This document shows positions 47,826 through 59,580 of a DNA stretch of 64,000 bases, one piece after another. The notes under the pieces were generated by a model. The model was not told where the DNA came from, searched no databases, and saw nothing but the letters and a program-made list of their open reading frames with translations. Each line of letters begins with the position of its first letter. The stretch's first letter is position 1. Position numbers and translations under genes: made by a program. This stretch comes from Mactra quadrangularis (lineage: Eukaryota; Mollusca; Bivalvia; Venerida; Mactridae). Location: assembly GCA_025267735.1 (NCBI GenBank), contig CM046293.1, positions 9,820,560 through 9,884,559 on the forward strand. Reading direction: 5' to 3'.

Positions 47826-50160
47826 GTCATAACAAAGTATGTTATTGAAGACTGGCATACACTTGACAGTAGTTATAATAGAACATTTTCTTACCTCAAA
47901 CACTCTTTGTATCTAATATTTTAAAATATACTATCTGATCAAACACCAGCCAATCTGGACATTCTATAGAAAGTGTATATTTATACAAAATAAATATTAT
48001 CTTGAAATACTGAAACAAAACAAAACATACTGAAACAAGGTGTGCAAAAACTATTTTTTGGATTGCATCGTGGGTTCAAGTCAATCAAGACTACTTGATA
48101 CATCTATCTTTCCAAATCTTATGACAGTAAAACATATTTGTTAATTGTACACACTCTATACGAAAAAAGAGAAGGATATGAAATACAAACATACAAATAG
48201 TATAGACAAATATTGACTCAAAATCAAACGAATACAAGCGTGTATGTTTACAATACATATGCATTGTTTTATTTATTGATTGGTTATACATTCTATGCCT
48301 TGAGAATTACTATTTTGTAATAATTTTATTGACCCTTTTAATTCAACTGGTGTGTTACGATATTATTTATAAACATCGTTTCATTAAAGGCAGACACCTG
48401 CCGCCCGCGAGGAGGAAGAGTCATTAGTACGATATTAAAACAAGCGTTCATAATTTCTAAATTTTGTATTGAATATAAAAGTTTTATTTACATAATGACA
48501 TTCCATAATAAATGTTTCCTTAATCGATTAATACTTCACTGAGTGAGGAAATAATAAGTTTGCCTTAATTTGAGAGAAATACATTAAGCCTGAACAAATA
48601 AGCGAATAGCTAGTAACATCATCATTTGTTGATTCAGAGAAGAACGTAAATGAGCTATGGTATAAAGTTTAATTATATTACTTTGGTGTGCAATTACTTA
48701 CATTTCGATCTGATTATACAATTTCAAGGACATTAAATAGTTCCTGTTTCTGTTATTTTTGAAGTAATAAAATGTTAAAATTAGCAACGATTTATAGAAT
48801 ATTAAAACTATTGAAATAAAAGTCAACATATTATTAAACTATTTGTAAATTTGGCATTTACAAAGATGAACAAAACTGTAGATGCGTCACAAATTTTGTA
48901 ATTACTTCAAAATTATGATTTATACCATTGATGTCCCACTTGCTAATTTTAAAAAGTTTGTTTGTTACATTAAACAGTATTAACCATAAACCGCATTAAA
49001 TGCTACACATCTTACATTTATAGCCTATATCTTAACAAAAAAAATTTTGTTTAGGTATACATGTTGAACTTAGATGAACACACAATTGTATCGCATATAA
49101 TTATTTTGTTAATCTTGTAATATAAAACATATGTAAAACATATCAACATTTCCAATATACTCACAATAGCAGATATGTAAGTTGCTACATGAACATGAAT
49201 CAAATCATAGTTATTAATTGTTGTGACTATTCTTATTATCTTGACTGACATCTATGGTCTAATCAGATATCATTACACTCTAGAGACACTGAAATAATGT
49301 TTCTTGCAATGAAAGCCAAAACTTTCTCTGGTATCAACTTGCTTACTTAGTCGATATTTTATTAAAAGATAAGTTGACGGCTTAGCAATAGACAAAAATA
49401 CATTATATATTTGATTCGGTTTCTGTTGGCTATATTTAACGACTATTTTCTCATTCTTACAATATCAATTATGTTGAATACTCGGCTTTATTGACGGAAA
49501 AGAGGAACAACAATAGTTTCAACTCACTTTGATGTTCCTGTCTAGTCTGAATATTATGTTATAAAGATTCTGGTCAGACTTTAGTGAGGTCATTAACCCA
49601 TTCTTATAAAGTGAATTGCTTTTTGTAGTCGATATGAAGCTTACCATATTTTATGAATTCTGTCTCATCATTATTATGTTTTTAATTCAGAACAGTCAGA
49701 TCAATCGATGTTATACATTTATACGTTGACATTACACACAAGTCTAAATAGGCTGTTTGTAAAATGAATACAACTTTCACTGACAAAATATTGACGATAT
49801 AGCACATTTTTATTGTAAGTATAGATCATCCTTGCAAACAACGAAATTGAAACGCGAGATATAAATGAAGATCATAACATAAAGTTATGAAGTTATCAAT
49901 TTTGATGTTTCTATTAAAAATATTGCCGATCATATGAAAATGGACGACTGGTTATTGAGTTTACTTACTTTCGACATTGTGTCGTTTGTTTTCTCTTTTT
50001 CGAACAGCGACAAGTAAAGCATGCTACTGCAACATGAAGCTAGCATAAAATTGTGTTTTTAACATTTATAATAAAAAAAGTATTTAAAATAACTAAAATT
50101 ATATATGAAGTCAATGCTAATAAGGATTTATACAAATGCATCGGTTACTGAGTATCAATA
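47826..50160. other. unit A, non-coding, matched by unit B 56.5-58.75 kb
   Basis: Aligns well with unit B, with small indels only. The 60-66-codon frames in it are not preserved in the partner. No elements are recognised. Confidence 0.55.
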
Positions 50161-50830
50161 TAATTTCCCAAAAGTTTAAGGAAACCAAAAAAAAAGGTTT
50201 CAGAAAATCGCAACCCAATTAGTTTGCAATAGATTGAAAACCAGCATTTGAATAAGCTACTCCTAAAACAATACAATCGCGCTACTCAATAATGTTTTGA
50301 CAGTAAAATGTCATTCAAATCGAATAAGAATGGTTATCACTGTGTTCAGAGGGTACTTTCACATTGCGTACATTTTAAAATAACAACAGAAATGTCGGAC
50401 AAACGTGTAAATTACAAATTGAAACTATTTAGAACATTTATCGGGAATAACTGATTGTTTGAAATTAATGAAAACTCCTAAATTAAGTTGTCACTAAATG
50501 GATAGCTTCTTCTTAACATCTCAGAAGTCATCTAGTACATATCTGTTAAGAACTGCACACCTTAGTATAAGAATGCTTGCTAATTTATTGTAATGTAATA
50601 GTTAATTGAACGTGATTTTAGCGTATTCAATATTGAATAAATGAAGTAAATAAAGGTTTTGAATACAAATGGAGTTGAATGGGCAAAGTTTGTGTATGAA
50701 GTAAACAACAATGAAATAGCTTTGGCCGTTTGCATCGTCGCCCAGTTTATGCACATCTTATCCCACCAACGTATTTTTCAGTTATAACATCTGTTTATTG
50801 AGATAGTAGTTAGCATAGTTTATCCATCAA
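50161..50830 (+). repeat. block X copy at the end of unit A
   Basis: GATTGAAAACCAGCATTTGA, CAATCGCGCTACTCAATAAT, GACAGTAAAATGTCATTCAA and GTCGGACAAACGTGTAAATT match 58808-59470 closely, and 36719-37400 and 25655-26400 less closely. Confidence 0.88.
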
Positions 50831-51759
50831 ATTTCATTGATAATTTGGTAATAGTAAGGAAACATAGTTTTGTTGATAAATGCATTATTGTAACATGTGT
50901 ATTGATATGTTTAATGTTATTTCCTTCTTTCCTTTTGAATGTAATAAAATATAATTTTAATAAATAATCATTATGTGTTGACAATTGAATACTACGCTTA
51001 CCTTTAGCATTAATATTCTTAAATTTTGTATGCAATTAAAAAAACTAACGAATAGTAATCAGGTACAACTTGAAATATCGTCGAAGCGAAACAGTCGTAT
51101 ATCATAAGGAAAAAAATAGCAATGAGTTAGATACCTAAAACCATTATATCGTTGTTTGTACAGACTCCAGTATAAGTTTATATATATTTTATATGTATAT
51201 GTACATAATTTTAGAAATGCAATTTCGATCAATTTATTATCATACAAAATTTTATCAAGAGAAATGTACTTATTTTATGCGTCATTTATAATTATGTTTA
51301 AAAATGACAAAATCCTAACACAAACTGGCCGTTGTCAAGTTCATAGTTCTATGTACCATCAGAATAAACCGCGTCCACGAGCAGTCCGGTTAACAAACAA
51401 GTTAGATTCGAGTACTTGTTGATATAAATGTACTTTATTTCATAACAACACCATTAACACATTTTAAGTAATGATTATCTACTTTTTCATATTTACTTCG
51501 TTGTTTAATGGCAAACTGTTGAATTCATGCCAAATATAGTATAATGAACAATATGTAAACTTTGTATATTTGGTTTGCTCTAGATATTATAAGGTCCGTT
51601 TGGGACAATCGCCAATCAATTCAAAACTTGCTGCCATCCGTTCTGTATAATATTGAACAAAATGTTAAACTAATTTTGTTTCATTGTATGATACACACAC
51701 TAAAACTTGTGAGAATGTCTGTCAAATTCTTAGGAGAGATATGAACAATAAAACATAAT

Positions 51760-51795
51760 ATAAATATTGTGTCGTGACGTATACTGACAGTAAAT
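51760..51795 (+). other. M1 core, copy 4
   Basis: Identical to copies 1 and 2 over 36 bp. Confidence 0.85.
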
Positions 51796-52504
51796 CTAAA
51801 TGAAATATCCTGAATAAAACATGATTGTTAAATAATAATGTATTGGATATAAGTTACATGTAGACATGTTCATATACCATAAATCATTTTCGTCAGTAGT
51901 ACTTCAAGAACACAGTGTGCAGTTTTCTTGTTTTTACGTGTATGTAAAATAAGATGTGGTGTTTTCTAATCTTTGTTTTTATTTGAATTTATCTCAGGGC
52001 CTAGGTTTTAACGATACACGTCCTTAAGTGATTGACAACTGCATTACATGCTACTTGTAAAGTGGTTGTATGACCGTAGAATATATTTTATGATTAACTT
52101 GTTCAAGGTTTTATTAATGTCCGAATATTAATTTTGTTACACTCACGAGGTAAAGCATGAAAAAAAACATGATGTTGAAAATGCGTTATACATGTATATT
52201 TTTTGAATTGATCAAACTAAGTTGCATTTCCTACAAATGTATCGAACTGGAAATTTTGCGGGGTAAATTTAAAATAATATACATTTAATTCTAAATTATT
52301 TTTTATCTTAGCTTTATATTCTGTAGCGCCTATTTCAACAAAAAGCCCCGTCGGTTAGCTCAATCCGATTATTTAGGGGACGGGTATTGCTTTATGTTGC
52401 ATTGTCTTCATTTACAAGTCAAGGAGTTATAAGCCACTAACAAATGTATGTGTAAAGTAAATGTTTACTACCGAATAAAATAATGATTGAAGATCCACAC
52501 TTTC

Positions 52505-52821
52505 GTTTGTTTGGTTTTCTTTTTGTTGGGTTTAACGCCGTAGAAACACATTGTATAGGTCATATAACGGCGGTTAGTCAACCTACTCACTGCTCCTGGA
52601 AAGACAAAATATCAGTAATCAGCTGTTAACCACCAACTTAGCACATACTTTCGTCAGTGACTGACAACTGTCCTACATAATTAAGAATAATTGGTAAAAA
52701 GGAGAATGGCCGTAGAAATAATTTCATGACCAAGCTCTACGAAAGTATGCCCTGCCCGGGAATCCAACTCACGACCTCGACCAGTAGACTTGCGTGCTAC
52801 CAACTGAGCAAGCTGGACGGC
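52505..52821 (-). repeat. SINE family B, unit B counterpart
   Basis: Minus-strand head GCTTGCTCAGTTGGTAGCAC, B-box part GTGAGTTGGATTCCCGGGC, body GCATACTTTCGTAGAGCTTG, and tail GGCGTTAAACCCAACAAAAA. It occupies the same site as 41290-41590, and in places is closer to the consensus. Confidence 0.93.
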
Positions 52822-54135
52822 TTTCCACACTTTCAAGACGTTGGTCGACATCATGTCACGAAAAGATATCGCAAACAAATAATGACGTTCGTACATCAAC
52901 ATATAAAAGGCAAGAGGATATAAACCTAGCTAATTAAACGAGAAATAAGTCGCAACCATTGTATGTTTAATGTTTAGAACAAAATCTTATAGTAGCTTAA
53001 TCGACCTTCAAAACAGACATATATTTATCTAAAATTGTAAACATTATTTTTGTTTGTATTAAGGAACTAAATTGTTTTGACATACGTTACAATTACAATG
53101 ATGTTTTTTATTGTTAATTAAACACATTGATTTCCAGGTTCTGCTTGCTCTATATGTTCAGTCTATTTAGTTGTTGTATTTAACGTACTTGTATTTGACA
53201 ATGGATAATTATTTGTAGACAACAGTCAGACATTGTTAGTTGTAATAACGTTGACTTCAAGTCTTTTTTAAAAACGTAAATTTGTCTGTTCGGCAAAAGT
53301 CTTTTCATTTTTGCATTTAGTGCTACCTTTAAAACTGTATTCATAATGTAGAGGGTCACGCCGGTTGAATTGGTTGGGAGGGGAGCTCGTTCGATAAATC
53401 CAAACATAAGTATTTTATATACCAACATGTACGTATATGAAATGCGTATTATATTCTTAAAGTTGACATAAGAAAGTATAAAACATTTACAAATATTATT
53501 GTACGGTGGACATTTTTCAGCAAATGACAAGTGTTCGTAGTACGTGAACTGATTACAAGGTTAGGTCTAGAAATCAAATCAACTCGGATTTTGTGAGTAG
53601 GTTGACAGACAACCGCAATATTATTAAGAATATTGTCAGATGAGCGATGTAAACCTACCAACATTAACAATATGAATTCAGCACCTGCATGTGTTAGAAT
53701 TATATAAAATATTCACATTTACATGTTTCAATATTATTACGTTCGTTGCAATATCCATGTTATTACCCGCAGTCTTTCCCGATTCCAACAAAACAATTAA
53801 GCATATTTCATTAATTTTCTAGACATTGTAGCAAGTTTTTTTGTGAATTTTATATCCAGTAACAATTAAAAAGCAATTTTAATATTTAATGTCTTGATTA
53901 GTACTAACGTACACGAATTGTTGTTACATGTAGTAATGATTATATGTTTTATCATGGTGAAGTGTATAATGTTTGTATGCCAATATTCAACAAACACACG
54001 GTAATTTTAGTAATGCAATATACAAAAAATGCTACACAACATGGTAAAATCATGCATGTGATACACATTTCAGGACTGATTTGCACTCTTGAAGTGAATG
54101 TTTTTAGTTGTCAAAGTCGAAACACGACTCATCAC

Positions 54136-54780
54136 TGAACACTACATTCTCCCCACACTATGGCCGCGATGATACGAAGGTAGAGATAGACGGTGGCATA
54201 ACTTTGGACTAGTCCGCGGTACGGTTTACGCTAAACAAGTACTTTTCTCATTGTTTGTAGACTTATTTATCGTACACGGTAAGCCTTTCACTATACGTGA
54301 CGTAGATACTGCCGTGAAAATTTATTACGCGAGTGACGTTGGTGTATACATAAACTTTGTAATTGTCTTGTCTTTCCCACGTTACACGCGTTCTACCTAA
54401 TCATAGCATTTCAGCAAACGGTTCTGTATATCTAAAGACTTAATTGATGCGGTTCTTTTTCTCGCTAGTATATGCTCATGTGTAATTTTATAAAACTATT
54501 TACATGAGTTTCGTAAGTTTTAATTAGCTTTTGCACAAAATTCTCTATACAAAATGTGTATTTATCAAAGCGGAAAATGTGTTTACTTCCGATTTGAAGT
54601 TGTAGTTATTTTAGCCACGACGGGATTTTCCGAACTCGTTTGTTGAGTTCCGTATTTTCCGTAGTCTTTACTTTCGGTTTTAATCGCGAATTTCAAAGAA
54701 GTATTAGTATGAACTCTGAAGAAAATAGATTTTTGTACCTGGGATGCGTTTTAAAAATCTATTTGATGTTTCCATTTCAA
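54136..54780. other. unit B-specific GC-richer block
   Basis: It replaces about 2.3 kb of unit A and is less AT-rich (GACTAGTCCGCGGTACGG, GCCACGACGGGATTTTCCG). The right end carries a 65-codon frame (54640-54837) with an in-frame ATG at 54709 (MNSEENRFLYLGC). That frame runs into the conserved TTTACAG island, so it is probably not a real exon as read. Origin unknown; it could be an insertion, an old promoter and first exon, or sequence that unit A lost. Confidence 0.4.
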
Positions 54781-56449
54781 TTTACAGCTTCCCTCTGTAC
54801 TAAGTGGGCAAGTAACTGGAATGACAGCCTATTGTAGGACATCTATTCAGTATTTACGATATACATATATAACTTGGTTGTGATAAGTTGAACAACTTAT
54901 GAACGTTTAAATTGACGTACAATCCATATTTCATGTTTAATCAAATCATAAAGTAAGAAGACTGTCATTTATAACATTGATTACATATACTGCTTGCTGT
55001 ACATTTATATTAATATACTTAAGTTTGGAATGTGTATGGTAATATATTAAGCTAAATTTGACATAATCGAGTTCAACGCCGGACTAATTACGTTATTTTC
55101 ATGTTTGGACCGAATCAATGTGTGGGTACTTTTTAATCGTTCATTGTTTAATGGCATTAATTTGCTCTCATATTGAAGTTCATGTATTCAGTTTAAGTTA
55201 AAATTACGTTTGGGGAGCTAAGCATCGCGAACTATGGGTATAGATGTTGAAATACCATAACAATCAACCTGAAAAACAGTTACACATAGTACAGTCTAAT
55301 GCGATACTTTGAAATGCAACATTTACTTTATAAGTAATATATCTTAATTTCCAAAATCCATTCCCTTACCCTTAGACAAATACAACAATAACGTCGTTTG
55401 AATAGAGTAATAAAAGAATTGTTGTAAAGTAAAAATAACATAAACAGTGATGTTTTCGAAACGATAAACTAACAGTCAACTATGTGTTTTAACTCGTAAA
55501 ATATTGCATTATAAAACATTTAGTATAAAAAATCCACATATCCACATGCTTACATTATCAAACATGTCTAAACGAACCTAAAAACGAAATAAAATAGTTA
55601 AATTTAAAATTTTAGAGAAAATAAATATCAATAAATAAACAAATAACACGTAAGTTTCGATTAAAACCCATTTCTAATAACACAATCTTAAATATACTGT
55701 TATTGTAGCCGTTATTTGTTTTTACTCTCATAAAATCTACCGTAATTGTTTGTAGTTGTCAGTAAGTATAAACTACAAGAAACTCAAATTACTTAATGAC
55801 GGAATAATAAGATTTCCATTTTCTTGTTAAATTTTAAATTACCTTTCTCTTTCTAAATACGGTCTATTACGTCTGACTTTATCATTTAAAGAAACCACTT
55901 TCAATTAACAAAACGTATGTGGAAAGTAAGACAAAACCAGATAAATGTATGAGGTAGATAAATTTTCTAGACGTTGATTTTATATAAATAGTTTTCATTC
56001 ACGTATACAAAAAACTATAGCGTACAATACTGGTACAGTTACAGATATATCACGCTAAATTGAGGTATGTTTAGGAAGCAGATAAACATACTGATAGTAA
56101 TATAGTGTCCGTACATCATCTATATAAAACTATACTGCTACAGTTGATTTTTATGGTAAAATAGAATAACACAAACTATTGCATCTTTAAGTCCATTCTA
56201 CGAGAGCCCTTTTTCAAAATGAAAAAAGATACATTAAATTCCACGATAATCCGTCCATGACTCAAACAAATAAATTTAGTAATACAATTACTACATACAG
56301 TATACTTGCAGGTATCAGTCATTAGTTTACGTACGTTAAGTCTACTTGTTGGTCGTTTGATCGGATACTTCACTTTTAATACAATTTATTGTTATTGTTC
56401 ACGAAGCGGTGCTTTAACAGGCAATGCGTTTCGGTGTTTATCTCAATTT

Positions 56450-56506
56450 TGTCGTTTAGCGTCAGTCGTGTCGTTTAGCGTCAGTCGTGTCGTTTATCGT
56501 CAGTTG
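56450..56506 (+). repeat. 19-bp minisatellite, three units in unit B
   Basis: TGTCGTTTAGCGTCAGTCG starts at 56450, 56469 and 56488 (the third has TATCG and a changed end). Unit A at the same place (from about 47698) has one clear unit plus a scrambled relative, so copy number changed after the duplication. Confidence 0.9.
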
Positions 56507-58799
56507 CGGTGTTTGTACTCTTTGTATCTAATATATCACAATATACTATCTGATTAAACACCAGCCAGACTGAACATTCTATAGAAAGTGCATATTTATA
56601 CAAAATAAATATTACCTTGAAATACTGAAACAAAACAAAACATACTGAAACAAGTTGTGCTAGAACTATTTTTTGGATTGTATCGTGGGTTTAAGTCAAT
56701 CAAGACTACTTGTTACATCTATATATCTTTCTAAATCTTATGACAGCAAAACATATTTGTTAATTGTACACACTCAATACCAAAAAAAGAGAATGGTATG
56801 AAATACAAACATGAAAATAGTATAGACAAATATTGACTCAAAATCAAACGAATACATACGTGTATGTTTACAATATATATGTATTGTTTTATTTATTGAT
56901 TGGTTATACATTATATGCTTTGAGAATCACTATTTTGTAATAATTTTATTGACCCTTTTAATTCAACTGGTGTGTTACGATATTTATAAACATAGTTTCA
57001 TTAAAGGTAGAAATCTGTCGCCCGCGAGGAGGACGAGTGATAAGTACGATAATAAAACAAGCCTTCAGAATTTCCAATCTATTAATTATAAAAGCTTTAT
57101 GTAAAACATAAAATTCCATAATAAATGTTTCCAAAATCCATTATTACATCACTGAGTGAGGATATAACAAGTTTGCCTTAATTTGCGAGAAATACATTAA
57201 GCCTGAACAAATAGCGAATAGCTTGTAACATCATCCGTTGTTGATTCAGAGAAGAACGTAAATGAGCTACAATATTAAGTTTAATTCAATTACTTACATT
57301 TCGATCTGATTATACAATTTCAAGGACATTAAATAGTTCCTGTTTCCGTTATTTTTAAAGTACTAAAAGGTTAAAATTAGCAACGATTTATAGAATATTA
57401 AAACTATTGAAACAAAAGTCAACATATATTAAACTATTTGTATATTTGGTATTTACAAAGATAAACAAAACTGTAGATGCTTCACAAATTTGTAATTACT
57501 TTTAAATTATGATTTATACCATTGATGTTCCACTTGCTAATTAAAAAAAATAATTTTTTGTTACATTAAACGGTATTTACCATAAACCGCATTAAATGCT
57601 ACACATCTTACACTTATAGCTTATATCTTAACAAAACAAATTTGTTGAGGTATAAATGTTGATTCTAGATGAACACAAAATTGTATCGCATATAACTATT
57701 TTGTTAATAGTGTAATAATATAAAACATTATAAATATATCAATACTTCCAATATACTCACAATAACAGATATGTAAGTTGCTACATGAACATGAATCAAA
57801 TCATAGTTATTATTGTTGTGACTATTCTTATTATCTTGACTGACATATATGGTCTAATCAGATATAATTACACTATAGAGACACTGAAATAATGTTTCTT
57901 GCATTGAAAGTCAAAACTTTCTCTGGTATAAACTTGCTTACACAGTCGATATTTTATTAAAAAAGTTGACGGCTTAGCAGTAGACAAACATATATAATAA
58001 GTTTGATTTGGTTTCCGTTGGCTATATTTAACGACACTTTTTAAATTCTTTCAATATCAATTATGTTGAATACTCGGATTTATTGACGGAAACAACAATA
58101 GTTTCAACTCACTTTGATGTTCCTGTCTAGTCCTGATATTATGTTATAAAGATTCTGGTTAGACTTTTGGGTGGTTATTAACCCATACTTATATAGTGAA
58201 TAAATTATTGGTTTTTTGTAGTCGATATGAAGCTTACCATATTTTATGAATTCAGTATCATCATTATTATGTTTTTAATTCAGAAGGATCAGATCGATCG
58301 TTTTTATACATTTATGCTTTGACATTACACACAAATCTATATAGGCTTTTTGTAGAATGAATACAACTTTCACTGACAAAATATTGACGATATAGCACGT
58401 TTTTATTGTAAGTATAGATCATCCTAGCAAACAACGAAATTGAAACGCGAGATATAAATAAAGATCTTATTATATAATAACATAAAGTTATGACGTTATC
58501 AATTTTGATGTTTCTATTAAAAATATTGCCGATCATATCAAAATTGACGACTGGTTATTGAGTTTACTTACTTTCGACCTTGTGTCGTTTGTTTTCTCTT
58601 TTTAAAACAGCGACAATTAACGCATGCTACTGCAACAAGAAGCTAGCATAAAATTGTGTTTTTAAAATTTATTATCAAAAACGTATTGACATAACTAAAA
58701 CTAATGCTAATAAGGCTTTATACAAATGCATCGGTTACTGAGTATCAATATTGGTAGTTTTCCAAAAATTATAGGAAACAAAAAAAGGTTTCAGACATT

Positions 58800-59576
58800 G
58801 AAAATCGCAACCTTATTAGTTTGCAGTAGATTGAAAACCAGCATTTGAATAAGCTACTCCTAAAACAATACAATCGCGCTACTCAATAATGTTTTGACAG
58901 TAAAATGTCATTCAATTTGAATAAGAATGGTAATCACTGTGTTCAGAAGGTACTTTCACATCACGTACATTTTAGAATAACAACGAAAATGTCGGACAAA
59001 AGTATAAATTAAACATTGAAACTATTAAGAACATTTATCGAGAATAACTGATTGTTTGCAATTAATGAAAACTCCTAAATTAGGTTGTCACTGAATGGAT
59101 AGCTTCTACTAAACATCTCAGAAGTCATCTAGTACATATTCTTTAAGAACTGGTAAAGGCACAACTTAGTATAAGATTGTTTCCTAATGGTATTGTATTG
59201 TAAAAGTTAATTGGACGTGCTTTTAGCGTATTTGATATCATATGAATGAATTAATTGAAAGTATCAAACATTATTTAGGTCCTAACTTTGTTTAATATAC
59301 AAATAGAGTTGAATGGGCAATGTTTGTTTATGCAGTAAACAACAATACAATAGCTTTGTCCGTTGGTATCGCCGCCCATTTTACGCACATCTTATCACGC
59401 CCACGTACATTTCAGTTATTAATTATGGCTATTGAGATAGTGGATAGTGTAGTTTATCCATCATATATCATTGATAAATTGTTAATTTGCTTATAGCATA
59501 TATTCCATTATATTTATGTCCAAATCTGTGTTCATTTCCACTAACTTGTGTATACTTATAACACGGAGTAAACAGA
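58800..59576 (+). repeat. block X copy at the end of unit B, locally rearranged
   Basis: Matches 50.2-50.83 kb. A segment with CCACTAACTTGTGTATACTT (59538) lies to the right of the TCATTGATAAATTG stretch, while in the 36.5-kb unit its counterpart (CCACTAACTTGTGTACACTT, 37163) lies to the left. The order of the parts has therefore changed in one unit. Confidence 0.75.
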
Positions 59577-59580
59577 TTAA

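Larger units (their letters stand above)
40200..51590 (+). repeat. tandem duplication unit A (~11.4 kb)
   Basis: Runs from the M1 region at 40.2 kb to the equivalent point at 51.6 kb. Matching stretches with unit B are: 40.2-41.28 with 51.6-52.5 kb; the SINE B at 41.3 with that at 52.5 kb; 41.66-43.09 with 52.9-54.13 kb; 45.42-45.45 with 54.78-54.81 kb; 45.67-45.87 with 54.83-55.02 kb; and 46.29-50.83 with 55.03-59.47 kb. In the best-aligned 195 bp (47428-47622 and 56179-56373) I count 8 differences, about 96% identity. Unit A alone has 43.1-45.4 kb and a palindromic insertion at 45.9-46.3 kb. No gene is visible in it. Confidence 0.9.
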
